From assembly GCF_002211365.1 (NCBI RefSeq), contig NZ_LOKZ01000034.1, positions 186,001 to 250,000 on the forward strand: a stretch of 64,000 nt of DNA, given 5' to 3'. Below the pieces are notes generated by a model. It saw only the letters and a program-made list of their open reading frames with translations. It ran no database searches and was not told the DNA's origin. The stretch is from Rhizobium sp. R711. Lineage in GTDB: Bacteria > Pseudomonadota > Alphaproteobacteria > Rhizobiales > Rhizobiaceae. The translations under genes were made by a program, and so were the position numbers. Shown here piece by piece: positions 7,714 through 16,687 of this stretch. How positions within the stretch are numbered: the first letter of the stretch is position 1; each line of letters starts with the position of its first letter.

Positions 7714-10641
7714 ATGGCCAAAACTCCGAAGAAATCCACCGCCCCGAATGGCTTCGAGGAAGCTCCGCAGTCGTCCTTTGGCGCTCCCCTGTCCGGCTCG
7801 GTCGCCGACTGGGTGAAGCAGCTGGAGGCCGATGCCGAGGCGTCAAGCGTCGAGACGCAGCGCCAGATCGCCTCGAAGGCCGGAAAGCACCGCAAGAAGG
7901 TAGAGATCGCCGCCTCGAAGTCGGCAAGAGGCACGTCCATGGGCGGCTCGACCGACCCGAAGACCCGCGCCGCCGCCGGCCTCAACCCGGTCGCGGGCAT
8001 GGATACGACGCTGGAGGAAGCCGCCTCGCTGCAGGCCGGCACCGCCGTCACCGCCACAGTCGACGCGCTCGCCAAGCTGATCGAGAGCGGCAACCCGCTG
8101 CACAAGAACGGCAAGATCTGGACGCCGCACCGCCCTGCCCGGCCGGACAAGTCCGAAGGCGGCATCGAGATCCGCATGAACAGCGAATACCAGCCCGCCG
8201 GCGACCAGCCGACCGCCATCAAGGACCTCGTCGAGGGCCTGGACAATGGCGACCGCTCGCAGGTCCTCCTCGGCGTCACCGGCTCCGGCAAGACCTTCAC
8301 CATGGCCAAGGTGATCGAGGAAACGCAGCGCCCGGCCCTGATCCTGGCGCCGAACAAGACGCTCGCCGCCCAGCTCTATTCGGAGTTCAAAAACTTCTTC
8401 CCCGACAACGCGGTCGAGTATTTCGTCTCCTACTACGATTACTACCAGCCGGAAGCCTACGTCCCGCGCTCCGACACCTATATCGAGAAGGAATCCTCGA
8501 TCAACGAGCAGATCGACCGCATGCGCCACTCGGCAACGCGCTCGCTGCTCGAGCGTGACGACTGCATCATCGTCGCCTCCGTCTCCTGCATCTACGGTAT
8601 CGGCTCGGTCGAGACCTATACCGCCATGACCTTCCAGATGAATGTCGGCGACCGCCTCGACCAGCGCCAGTTGCTCGCCGACCTCGTCGCCCAGCAATAC
8701 AAGCGCCGCGACATGGATTTTCAGCGCGGCTCCTTCCGCGTCCGTGGCGACACTATCGAAATCTTCCCGGCCCACTTGGAGGATGCCGCCTGGCGCATCT
8801 CCATGTTCGGCGACGAGATCGACGCCATCACCGAATTCGACCCGCTGACCGGCGCCAAGACCGGCGACCTGAAATCGGTGAAGATCTACGCCAACTCGCA
8901 CTACGTCACCCCGCGCCCGACGCTGAACGCCGCCATCAAGTCGATCAAGGAAGAGTTGAAGCACCGCCTCGTCGAACTGGAAAAGGCCGGCCGCCTGCTG
9001 GAGGCTCAGCGCCTGGAGCAGCGCACCCGCTACGATCTGGAAATGCTCGAAGCCACCGGCTCCTGCCAGGGCATCGAGAACTATTCGCGCTATCTGACCG
9101 GCCGCGACCCCGGCGACCCGCCGCCGACGCTCTTCGAATACGTCCCCGACAACGCCATCGTCTTCATCGACGAAAGCCACGTCACCATCCCGCAGATCGG
9201 CGGCATGTACCGGGGTGACTTCCGCCGCAAGGCGACGCTCGCCGAATACGGCTTCCGCCTGCCCTCCTGCATGGACAACCGGCCGCTGCGCTTCGAGGAA
9301 TGGGACGCCATGCGCCCCGACACGATCGCCGTCTCGGCTACCCCGGGCGGCTGGGAGATGGAACAGTCAGGCGGCGTCTTCGCCGAACAGGTGATCCGCC
9401 CGACCGGCCTGATCGACCCGCCGGTCGAGGTCCGCTCTGCCCGCAGTCAGGTCGACGACGTGCTCGGCGAGATCCGCGAGACGGCGGCCAAGGGCTACCG
9501 CACCCTCTGCACCGTGCTCACGAAGCGCATGGCCGAGGACCTGACGGAATACCTGCATGAACAGGGTGTGCGCGTCCGCTACATGCACTCCGACATCGAC
9601 ACGCTCGAGCGCATCGAGATCATCCGCGATCTCCGCCTCGGCGCCTTCGACGTCCTCGTCGGCATCAACCTTCTGCGCGAAGGCCTCGACATTCCCGAAT
9701 GCGGCTTCGTCGCCATCCTCGATGCCGACAAGGAAGGCTTCCTGCGCTCCGAAACCTCGCTGATCCAGACGATCGGCCGCGCCGCGCGTAACGTCGACGG
9801 CAAGGTCATCCTCTATGCGGACAACATCACCGGCTCGATGCAGCGCGCCATGGACGAGACCGCCCGCCGCCGTGAAAAGCAGGTCGCCTACAACGAGGAA
9901 CACGGCATCACGCCGGAAAGCGTCAAGGCGAAGATCTCCGACATCCTCGATAGCGTCTACGAACGCGACCACGTCCGCGCCGACATCTCGGGCGCCTCGG
10001 GCAAGGGCTTCGCCGACGGCGGAAACCTTGTCGGCGCCAACCTGCAGGCGCATCTCAACGCGCTGGAAAAGCAGATGCGCGACGCCGCCGCCGACCTCGA
10101 CTTCGAGAAGGCCGCGCGCTTGCGCGACGAGATCAAGCGCCTCAAGGCCGCCGAACTCGCCGTCATGGACGACCCGATGGCGCGGGAAGAAGCCCGCTCG
10201 CAGGAAGGCGGCGGCCGCAAGGGCGGCAAGCCGGCCGCAGGCGGGGCATCCCTCTTCGCCAAGCCCGGCCTCGACGACATGGGCCCGGGCACCGACACCG
10301 CAACGCCGCTCTTCCGCAAGCCCGCGCTTGAGGCGATGGGCCGCGACGTCGCCGACCCCGCCTCCTCGGACTCGACCCGGGGAACGAGCCTCTTCCGCCG
10401 CAACACGCTCGACGAAATGACCGTCGGCCGCACCGAGAAACCGGTCACCGGCCACCTCCCTGACAAGCCTGACGCCGCCAAGAGCACGAAGCGCTTCTCA
10501 CCGCTGCTGGAAGGCCAACCGGACCACGACGACGTCCGCCCGCTGGTGCGCGGCAAGACGGGCGTCGGGAGCTACGAGGATCCGGCCGAGCAGAAGCGCA
10601 AGGGCCGCACCAAGGGCAAAACAGGGCGGCCGGGCCGGTGA
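7714..10641 (+). CDS. uvrB: UvrABC excinuclease subunit B
   Basis: DNA-damage recognition helicase subunit that loads from UvrA, opens the strand and recruits UvrC. At 975 residues it exceeds the roughly 670 of E. coli UvrB, with an N-terminal extension of about 150 and a C-terminal tail of about 160 residues, as usual in Rhizobiales. Walker A (GVTGSGKTFT) is near residue 187. The beta-hairpin YYDYYQPEAYVP follows, the DESH box is near 486, and the UVR coiled-coil that binds UvrC (LEKQMRDAAADLDFEKAARL) is near 784-815. The basic tail (KRKGRTKGKTGRPGR) may bind DNA. I chose the ATG at 7714; an upstream in-frame start at 7663 would add an unlikely extension. It is monocistronic. Confidence 0.97.
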   Translation: MAKTPKKSTAPNGFEEAPQSSFGAPLSGSVADWVKQLEADAEASSVETQRQIASKAGKHRKKVEIAASKSARGTSMGGSTDPKTRAAAGLNPVAGMDTTLEEAASLQAGTAVTATVDALAKLIESGNPLHKNGKIWTPHRPARPDKSEGGIEIRMNSEYQPAGDQPTAIKDLVEGLDNGDRSQVLLGVTGSGKTFTMAKVIEETQRPALILAPNKTLAAQLYSEFKNFFPDNAVEYFVSYYDYYQPEAYVPRSDTYIEKESSINEQIDRMRHSATRSLLERDDCIIVASVSCIYGIGSVETYTAMTFQMNVGDRLDQRQLLADLVAQQYKRRDMDFQRGSFRVRGDTIEIFPAHLEDAAWRISMFGDEIDAITEFDPLTGAKTGDLKSVKIYANSHYVTPRPTLNAAIKSIKEELKHRLVELEKAGRLLEAQRLEQRTRYDLEMLEATGSCQGIENYSRYLTGRDPGDPPPTLFEYVPDNAIVFIDESHVTIPQIGGMYRGDFRRKATLAEYGFRLPSCMDNRPLRFEEWDAMRPDTIAVSATPGGWEMEQSGGVFAEQVIRPTGLIDPPVEVRSARSQVDDVLGEIRETAAKGYRTLCTVLTKRMAEDLTEYLHEQGVRVRYMHSDIDTLERIEIIRDLRLGAFDVLVGINLLREGLDIPECGFVAILDADKEGFLRSETSLIQTIGRAARNVDGKVILYADNITGSMQRAMDETARRREKQVAYNEEHGITPESVKAKISDILDSVYERDHVRADISGASGKGFADGGNLVGANLQAHLNALEKQMRDAAADLDFEKAARLRDEIKRLKAAELAVMDDPMAREEARSQEGGGRKGGKPAAGGASLFAKPGLDDMGPGTDTATPLFRKPALEAMGRDVADPASSDSTRGTSLFRRNTLDEMTVGRTEKPVTGHLPDKPDAAKSTKRFSPLLEGQPDHDDVRPLVRGKTGVGSYEDPAEQKRKGRTKGKTGRPGR

Positions 10642-10673
10642 GCGCCCTCATGCCTGCGGGTCATCCGCCTGCC

Positions 10674-10785
10674 CGTCATCCCGGACTTGATCCGGGGTCC
10701 AGCGCACTCAAGTCCTTGAGAGCGAAAGACTCTCTTGCGCCCACAGACGCGGCGCTGCTGGATGCCGGGTCAGCCCGGCATGACG
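10674..10785. repeat. Alphaproteobacterial intergenic palindromic repeat
   Basis: Inverted arms: 10674-10703 begins CGTCATCCCGGACTTGATCC and 10758-10785 ends CCCGGCATGACG. The arms can fold into a long imperfect hairpin beyond the uvrB stop. Sequences starting CGTCATCCCGGACTTGATC are a frequent intergenic repeat in Rhizobiales genomes. It may help end uvrB transcription. Confidence 0.7.
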
Positions 10786-10847
10786 GAAGGGTAGCGACGA
10801 GCGTACCAAGGAAAACTTTGAGGCCGGAACGCCGACCTCTCCCTCGC

Positions 10848-10873
10848 CGTCACCCCGAACCTGATCCGGGGTC
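10848..10873. repeat. Partial copy of the same palindromic repeat
   Basis: CGTCACCCCGAACCTGATCC followed by GGGGTC is a second, diverged single arm of the repeat at 10674, in the same orientation. Confidence 0.55.
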
Positions 10874-11249
10874 TCCGCCGATTCCTGTCTCGTTCTGATG
10901 AATTAGTCGCCAACGTACAAAATCAGAGCATCATCCGCTGTGCTGAAGTTCCATAGTATAGATCAAGCTCGTGCGATTTCTGCTTGTTGGCTTATCTTGG
11001 CTGACTGTACCGCTTTTTTTCACCGGCAGGAAAGACTTGCCTTCATCTTCAGACCAGAACGCCGTTTCAAAGATATCGAGAGGCGACGCCCCAAACCCCG
11101 GACAAATGCCAAAGGTTTTCGGCGATCTGCGTGCCTGTGATCCTCCCATCGCAATGCAGGCAGAACCACACGTCGGACTCCCCGCGGCCCAGCGGGTGCC
11201 GTACCACACCGCGAAAGGTCGGGACGGCGCTGAGGATGCTCTGGCGAGG
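10874..11249. other. Intergenic region downstream of uvrB and of the MscS gene
   Basis: About 375 bases between two convergent genes. A minus-strand frame can be read across 11050-11240 (GESDVWFCLHCDGRI), but it has no start, ribosome site or recognised family. I do not call a gene. Confidence 0.35.
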
Positions 11250-12749
11250 TTACGAGCGGTGTCGCCGTTGGTCTTCGTCGCGCGGGCTCTCAGAAATTTT
11301 TCGCAGAAAACTACGAAGCTTCGACAGAAACATCTCGGGCGGTTCAGCATAGTCGGCCTGGCGCGCAACTACGTCCCTGCGGTTCAGTTCCTGCCCTCTG
11401 CGAGCCAATACTTCTAGGCTCTTGACCAGATCCGGGCGCGCCGCAATAGCGTCCCCTACGCCCTTTCTGTCGAGGCGGTAAGCGGTCACGGGCGTCAATG
11501 CGGTAGCCGTTGCTGCGTAGGGCGTTCCTGTAATCATGCCGATTGCCCCAAGGCTTCCGCCCGGCCCCAATCTGAAGATCACTTCGGTCGAACCCGGTAG
11601 GCCATCAGTAATCTCGACGGTACCCGATGCCACGATGAACAGCACTTTCGGATCGTCACCCCGCTTCATAAGCTGATCGCCGGCGGCGAACCACACTTGG
11701 ACCAGTTGGTCCGCCAAGAGACTTCGATCGGCATCGGCGAGGACTCCGAACCAATCGGATTCCTGGAGAAGGGCTGCCGCCGTTGGGACTTGTAAGCGCC
11801 CTTCGATCGGGACGCCCGGAACGGCAAGCGCAATGCCTGAGTGCCGGAGATGGGATTGGATGTGGCCCAGCAGTTCAGTCCGAGCCTCCACGAACACTTC
11901 GATGCTGGGAATTGTAAAGCTGATGTCATAGGCCACGCCGTCGCCCTGAAGCTCGGAGCGGGCCACGCTTGGAGGCGGCGTCGCCGATAATAACACGCAG
12001 GTTTTGACCGCCGCGTTCAGAACCGCCATGCAGCGATCGGGCCGTTCATTTGCTGCGACCCTCACCGTGATGGAAACGCGACGCACCTTCGTCGGCAAAC
12101 TGTGGTTCACCAGACGCGCCTTTGCCATCACGCTGTTGGGGACGATGGCGACGTCCCCGTTCAACGTCGCGATATGTGTCGAACGCCAATTTACCTGTAC
12201 GACGCGGCCTTCGATCCCGCCTTCCACCCAGACCAGATCGCCGGGACTATAGGGGCGCTCTATCCCGACCGCGACCCCTGAAAATACGTCTGACAAGCTG
12301 CTCTGAAGTGCTAGGCCCAACACGATCGCGATGACGCCGGAGGTGGCAAGGAGGCCACCGACCGGCACGGCGAAGACGAAATTGACAACGGCGAACAGGG
12401 TCAGAAGATGGATGAGGCCAGCCATCAGATCGGAAACGATCCGCGTTTCTCGCGGCTTGGTCTCAAAGACCACCAACAATCGGACAATGCCAATTGCGCA
12501 TTGGGCGGCAACGAGCCACCATCCGATCTCAATGACTTGCTGCCATACTCGGTCGCCAGGCTGGGCAGCATCAAATTGCGGGGCAAACGGCGAGCCTCCC
12601 ATTTGCAGTACCGCATAGGTGAGAGCGACGAACACAGCCACCCGCCAGGCGGCTCTCGCCCAGAGCGGCCATCTTCGCGTGATCCACGGCACGATCATGG
12701 CGGCAAACAACAGCAGGGTTGCACTAATCTGGGCGGCTTCTGTTGTCAT
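11250..12749 (-). CDS. Mechanosensitive channel (MscS family) with C-terminal cyclic-nucleotide-binding domain
   Basis: Inner-membrane channel of 499 residues. Several hydrophobic helices occupy residues 1-150. The MscS pore helix and beta domain follow (GVIAIVLGLALQSSLSDVFS, then GVAVGIERPYSPGDLVWVEG and VPNSVMAKARLVNHS). From about residue 330 a cAMP/cGMP-binding beta-roll is visible (LVQVWFAAGDQLMKRGDDPK, then FIVASGTVEI and LGPGGSLGAIGMITG). The roll's phosphate-binding Arg/Glu pattern is not fully conserved, so binding is uncertain. The ATG at 12749 starts at the first membrane helix; a longer frame begins at 12824. Known relatives are cyclic-nucleotide-gated MscS-like channels, closed or opened by nucleotide and weakly by tension. 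Confidence 0.9.
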   Translation of the reverse strand: MTTEAAQISATLLLFAAMIVPWITRRWPLWARAAWRVAVFVALTYAVLQMGGSPFAPQFDAAQPGDRVWQQVIEIGWWLVAAQCAIGIVRLLVVFETKPRETRIVSDLMAGLIHLLTLFAVVNFVFAVPVGGLLATSGVIAIVLGLALQSSLSDVFSGVAVGIERPYSPGDLVWVEGGIEGRVVQVNWRSTHIATLNGDVAIVPNSVMAKARLVNHSLPTKVRRVSITVRVAANERPDRCMAVLNAAVKTCVLLSATPPPSVARSELQGDGVAYDISFTIPSIEVFVEARTELLGHIQSHLRHSGIALAVPGVPIEGRLQVPTAAALLQESDWFGVLADADRSLLADQLVQVWFAAGDQLMKRGDDPKVLFIVASGTVEITDGLPGSTEVIFRLGPGGSLGAIGMITGTPYAATATALTPVTAYRLDRKGVGDAIAARPDLVKSLEVLARRGQELNRRDVVARQADYAEPPEMFLSKLRSFLRKISESPRDEDQRRHRS

Positions 12750-12997
12750 ATGATCCCCATCGATAGAAGCCGCGGATGCGGGCTTTCGTAGCCACGAGCC
12801 AGGGCTATGTTGACATCGCCCCACCGCCGGAACAAGCGCTGGCGGCTTGCGAAAACCTCAGGCTTGGCTGCGGCCCGGACCATGGTGGCCAGAGCTCTTA
12901 TGTCCGCTTCTTAGTGTTAGTGTCCCCTTGGCTGACGGTCGGCTGTCGGCCCCAAATCCGTTATAGCTCCACACGAAGCCTATGTCTCCTGTTGGCG

Positions 12998-14301
12998 GAT
13001 ACCGTTGAAAAACTCGTCGGACTGGCTGCTCATCCGCCTGCTTCTGCTTTTTGGCGGAGTAGGTATGCCACTCTGCCCCGCGCCCCAGCGCAAGGTATCG
13101 GTCTATGCTGCTCTCATGCGGCAATCACGCCATGTAGTGGCCTGAGTTTGGCCAGCCTCCGGAGGTTTTGTGCGGTTGCGGCAAGCAGGAATTCGTCCCG
13201 CGCACCACATGGACCTCGTAACCTCAAACGCGCCATGCGGAGAATCCTGAGGTGAGCGAAGAGCATCTCGACCTTCTTGCGACGATGCCGGGACTGCTCG
13301 TATTGGGGTGTGGCAGCAATCGCTCGGGCGACATCGCGGGCATCTTCGTTGAGATCACGCGGTATTTTGCGTAAAGGCATGTTCGGGCAGCATTGGGGTT
13401 TCAGTTCGCAGTGATCACAGTCCCTTTTGCTGGCGCGGTAGAGCCGCGTCCCCTTGGCTGTGATACCCGATCTGGGCGTTGCGTAGGTGCGGTGGAACTG
13501 CTTCAGCTCCTTGCCTGCCGGGCAGATGTAACGATCATTTTCGGCTTCCCAGGTGAAGTCGGAACGCGAGAAGGTGCCGTCTGTCCGGTTCGATTTGTCG
13601 AAGACGGGAATGTGCGGGGCGATCTTCTTCTCCTTGACCAACCAAGCGAGATTGTCGGCGGAACCGTAGGCGCTGTCGGCGGCAATATAGCCCGGCCTCA
13701 AGCCGAAGCGGCTCTCTTCTTTGGCTTCCCATTCAGAGCCGGGCACCGAGCGCTGCTTGTTGGCGTCCGCTGCGATCAGGCTGGCGTCGACCGCAAATCC
13801 TTCCGCGCCGACCAGTCCCTGCGCAAGGCAGCGCTCGACCACTGTCTCGAACATATGCCGCCGGATGTCGCTCTGCCGAAACCGGCCATGGCGGTTCTTC
13901 GAGAAGCTGGAATGATCCGGCACCTTACCGTCCAGTCCGAGGCGGCAGAACCAGCGATAGGCAAGATTGAGGTGAACCTCTTCGCAAAGGCGCCGCTCCG
14001 AGCGGATACCCATGGAGTAGCCGATGATCAGCATCCTCATCATCAGCTCCGGATCAATCGAGGGACGACCGGTGCCGCTGTAGAAAGGTCTCAACTGTGC
14101 TCGGACGCTGTCGAGTTCGAGATGCCGGTCGATCCCGCGCAGCAGGTGGTTGGCGGGAACGTGATCATCAAGGCAGAAGTCGTAGAAGAGCTGCGCTGGA
14201 GCCACCTGACATCCCATCATTCGCCTAATCCTCTGCAAATCACTCAGAGGATTGAATCACGCGTCTCAAGCACCGGCAATGCCGAGTTTTTCAACGGTAT
14301 C
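12998..14301 (-). mobile_element. IS1182-like insertion sequence, internally deleted
   Basis: Perfect 19-base inverted repeats bound the element: GATACCGTTGAAAAACTCG at 12998-13016 and its complement at 14283-14301. Each end is flanked by GGCG (12994-12997 and 14302-14305), consistent with a 4-base target duplication, though so short a repeat can be chance. The 1304 bases hold one transposase gene. It inserted between the MscS channel gene and a hypothetical gene. Because the transposase has lost an internal block, the copy is probably immobile unless a full element acts in trans. Confidence 0.88.
13114..14220 (-). CDS. IS1182-family transposase with internal in-frame deletion
   Basis: DDE transposase of 368 residues. 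The N-terminal domain (LFYDFCLDDHVPANHLLRGI, then RPSIDPELMMRMLIIGYSMG), the first Asp (EGFAVDASLIAADANKQRSV), the second Asp (YIAADSAYGSADNLAW) and the Glu (RRKKVEMLFAHL) are all present. Between PGSEW and GLRPGYIAADSAYG, intact relatives have roughly 80 more residues; here only about ten join the two parts, with the frame kept. Family members are normally about 450 residues. I start at the ATG of 14220; a TTG at 14238 is less likely. It is probably inactive because the segment between the catalytic Asp residues is lost. Confidence 0.88.
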   Translation of the reverse strand: MMGCQVAPAQLFYDFCLDDHVPANHLLRGIDRHLELDSVRAQLRPFYSGTGRPSIDPELMMRMLIIGYSMGIRSERRLCEEVHLNLAYRWFCRLGLDGKVPDHSSFSKNRHGRFRQSDIRRHMFETVVERCLAQGLVGAEGFAVDASLIAADANKQRSVPGSEWEAKEESRFGLRPGYIAADSAYGSADNLAWLVKEKKIAPHIPVFDKSNRTDGTFSRSDFTWEAENDRYICPAGKELKQFHRTYATPRSGITAKGTRLYRASKRDCDHCELKPQCCPNMPLRKIPRDLNEDARDVARAIAATPQYEQSRHRRKKVEMLFAHLRILRMARLRLRGPCGARDEFLLAATAQNLRRLAKLRPLHGVIAA

Positions 14302-14848
14302 GGCGCGAAGCGGACGCCGGTGATTGCGGATAGCGCGCACTATTCTTCCAGAAAAATCAGTCGTTCACTCAAGATTCCATCCCCGCCCCTCACCCCCATG
14401 CCATCATCCCCTCGTCCCGTCACGGATACACCGCAAGGCGTTGCGCCGAGTCGGGACCGGCGCGGGGTGAGAGGGTAGGACGCAAAAACTCACACACCGG
14501 GTCCGCAGAAAATGGTCTCCCTCCGGGGACGGCGGCGCCCGCGCGAATGCGGCGTCGAGTTGAGCCCAGGACGGCCTGTGTGGCACACATGGCCCCCAGC
14601 GGAAGCGAAGCTTCCTCGGGCAAGGCCGCAGAGGGACCGGAGTTGCGGGCATAAACCGCCGAACGGGGCGCTCGACAGCGCCATTTTGCACTTTTCAGAT
14701 GAGGCTCTTTCGAGCGCGCCGTCCGAACTATACCGCCCGCGAGGGCCGGCAAACCGATGCAAGGATCAAACCACGGGTGAAACCAGCCGCGTGAAGGCAA
14801 AGCCGCGCGCCGCCGCCGGCGGACGGGCGCAGAGATGGAGGGGCAGAC
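14302..14848. other. Intergenic region between the IS and a hypothetical gene
   Basis: About 547 bases. Open frames cross it on both strands but reflect base composition. A hairpin-prone GC-rich stretch lies at 14430-14760. I see no gene, tRNA or known RNA. Confidence 0.4.
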
Positions 14849-15328
14849 ATGACGGGATCCGCAGACAAAACGGGCGAAGGGACGATGAGCGAACGGGAAC
14901 ACCGCATCGGCGACTACGGCACGCTGAGCCTGCGCCTGCGCACCGCCGAGATGCTCGGTCTGCCGGCGAGGGTCTGCGGCGTGCGCAACTGCCGCCGCAA
15001 GAGATCCTGCCTGCTCGTCTTCACCCACAACAGGCTGCCGCTCTGCTACACCATGCTGACCGACGAGGAACGCAAGGCGCATGACGAGTTCTTCGATTTC
15101 GCCGCCAGCGTCTACGAGGCGGCGCAGTCCGGCCACCTCTACCGCCTGCTGCTGAAGCACAGGCCGGAATATCACCAATCGGTGACCGAGATCGTCCGCC
15201 ACGCCCTGCCGCCCGGCCATCGCGCCCATGGTGGCCTCGACGCGATCGAGAGGATCGAGGCGCAGATTGCCAACGCAGCCCCTCGCGCCGGGATTGCGGC
15301 CGGGCAGCGGCCGCACGACGCCCCCTGA
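14849..15328 (+). CDS. Hypothetical protein with a Cys/Arg-rich motif
   Basis: Not recognised. A soluble protein of 159 residues with no signal peptide or membrane helix. Near residues 43-53 it has RVCGVRNCRRKRSC, three cysteines in a basic patch that could bind metal or nucleic acid. The middle is helical and acidic-aromatic (LTDEERKAHDEFFDFAASVY), followed by a basic stretch (LYRLLLKHRPEYHQSV). The ATG at 14849 has GGAGGGG upstream; a second in-frame ATG at 14885 is possible. Codon use matches the neighbours, so it is likely a real chromosomal gene. Function unknown. Confidence 0.72.
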   Translation: MTGSADKTGEGTMSEREHRIGDYGTLSLRLRTAEMLGLPARVCGVRNCRRKRSCLLVFTHNRLPLCYTMLTDEERKAHDEFFDFAASVYEAAQSGHLYRLLLKHRPEYHQSVTEIVRHALPPGHRAHGGLDAIERIEAQIANAAPRAGIAAGQRPHDAP

Positions 15329-15432
15329 CACCGTCAAGGCCGGCCGCCACGCGCCTGATGGGCCGCGGCTCGTTAAACTTGCATCAATCCCTGCGTGGCA
15401 TATCTGCCCCGGCAATGCGAAAGGAGACATGC

Positions 15433-15636
15433 ATGGCATTCGTAGGCTTCAAGAACACCCACAACAACGCGATCTATGTCAATCCGGCGCAGGTCCTTTA
15501 CGTCTCGGCCTTCGAGGAAGATGTCACCATCATAGCCTACGCCGTCGCCGATGCCGGCGGCAAACCGGTGGTCTCGCACGTCCGCGGCAGCGCCGATTTC
15601 GTGCAGCACAAGCTTGGCGGCGGCGCCGCCCGTTAG
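15433..15636 (+). CDS. Small hypothetical protein, 67 residues
   Basis: Short cytosolic protein with alternating hydrophobic residues that suggest a beta-rich fold: NAIYVNPAQVLYVSAFEEDV then TIIAYAVADAGGK. AAGGAG lies seven bases before the ATG at 15433, a strong reason to believe the start. The YVNPAQVLYV pattern resembles short beta-strand modules found in LytTR- and FlbD-like small proteins, but I cannot place it in a family. It is about 100 bases downstream of the 159-residue hypothetical gene and may share its transcript. Confidence 0.7.
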   Translation: MAFVGFKNTHNNAIYVNPAQVLYVSAFEEDVTIIAYAVADAGGKPVVSHVRGSADFVQHKLGGGAAR

Positions 15637-16069
15637 GATTGCACACGTCTTGCGGATACGCCCGAGAAAGGGCTCGCGGCGCGGCAGTGCCGTTCCGGCA
15701 CAGTTTCCGGAAACGGGACAGCAACATCTGTGCATGGTTACCAATCGTCAAGTGTCTGAATCTTTGGCGATTCCCGCTGCCCAGAATCGCGTGCCACAAT
15801 ATTGCCGCTTGCCTTGTGCTTCGAATGCTGTCACCAAATGCGGCTCTCGGGCATTTGCATGCCGGTGACTGGACTGATGTGGTAAAGCTTTCCGGCAGGA
15901 AGGCGGCGTGGGGGGTACCCGCGTGCGTAGACGTTCTTTCCCCGTTCGTGAACTACTCGACTGACCCTTCGCGCGTCGATTTTTCAATGAGAACGCGCGA
16001 AAGCTAAAGCCGTTCATTTCCTCTCGGGGGGATGGATACCAGACAGACTAAGGGAAAAGGACTATCCCA
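15637..16069. other. Long upstream region and leader of cspA
   Basis: About 433 bases with no gene recognised. The last 100 or so bases probably form a structured 5' leader, as is usual for cold-shock genes; a stem is listed separately. Confidence 0.45.
15968..16001 (+). promoter_or_regulatory. Stem-loop in the cspA leader
   Basis: A perfect 9-bp stem, TTCGCGCGT with ACGCGCGAA, around a 16-base AT-rich loop, ending 68 bases before the cspA start. Cold-shock mRNAs commonly have temperature-sensitive leader folds, so a role in translation control or stability is inferred. Confidence 0.45.
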
Positions 16070-16282
16070 ATGGCCACTAAGGGCACCGTAAAATTCTTCA
16101 ACCAGGACAAGGGTTTTGGTTTCATTACGCCGGAAGGCGGCGCGAAGGACGTTTTCGTCCACATCTCCGCGCTGCAGGCTTCGGGCATCCAGTCGCTGCG
16201 CGAAGGCCAGCAGGTCACCTTCGACACCGAGCCGGATCGCATGGGCAAGGGCCCGAAGGCCGTCAACATCTCGGCTAACTAA
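16070..16282 (+). CDS. cspA: Cold-shock domain protein (CspA family)
   Basis: Single-stranded nucleic-acid-binding protein of 70 residues that melts mRNA structure in the cold or at entry to stationary phase. The OB-fold motifs are intact: RNP1 in NQDKGFGFITPEGG and RNP2 in KDVFVHISALQ. Length is typical. The ATG at 16070 follows an AAGGGAAAAGGA purine stretch. It is monocistronic, with a strong terminator 29 bases after the stop. Rhizobia carry several paralogues, so the exact csp number cannot be given. Confidence 0.95.
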   Translation: MATKGTVKFFNQDKGFGFITPEGGAKDVFVHISALQASGIQSLREGQQVTFDTEPDRMGKGPKAVNISAN

Positions 16283-16310
16283 TCTGAGATTTCCTGTTTC
16301 GGCAGGATGG

Positions 16311-16340
16311 AACGGCGCTCCGCGAGGGGCGCCGTTTTCG
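16311..16340 (+). terminator. Rho-independent terminator of cspA
   Basis: Stem AACGGCGC with GCGCCGTT followed by a T-rich tail (TTTTCGTTT), just after the cspA stop. Confidence 0.85.
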
Positions 16341-16687
16341 TTTGCGGGCATGGTGGCCGGATCGGCCGGCAAGGGATGCTCCAGGTGGCCTTCCACGGAC
16401 ATGCCCTCGCGGACACGAATATCCCCGCTCTCCGCAACGGTGCGATACTTGCTCCGAAGATCCGCACTTCCGCACGTCCGGGAACCAGGTGCGGACCAAG
16501 GCGAAGGAGATGAGACGGGCGCATGAGTACAGACGTCGAAGAGGCTTTTTCCGCGCAAGGGCGCGCGTCGCCAGCTTTTCTTTAGCCGGCGTGAGAATGC
16601 CATCTCGAACGGAGTCCAGCCCGGCAGCCAGGGCACAGCTTCGCCGCCCGCTGCTCACAGGTCAGCGGCGCATCGCGCAGCACCAAG
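16341..16687. other. Intergenic region between cspA and dusA
   Basis: About 347 bases between convergent genes. A minus-strand frame contains CGSSEQVSHRCGERGYSCPR, but without a credible start or family match. Treated as non-coding. Confidence 0.4.

Noticed and set aside
7843..9180. 445-codon minus-strand open frame
   Set aside because: Shadow of uvrB; repetitive Val/Gly/Asp composition typical of antisense frames in GC-rich genes.
13393..14478. 361-codon plus-strand frame across the IS
   Set aside because: Antisense to the transposase, and it runs through the inverted repeat at the right end.
14420..15439. 339-codon minus-strand frame
   Set aside because: Covers the intergenic region and is antisense to the hypothetical gene with the better start signal; the protein is compositionally odd.
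16400..16660. Cys-rich minus-strand frame between cspA and dusA
   Set aside because: No start signal and no identifiable zinc-ribbon spacing; likely chance.
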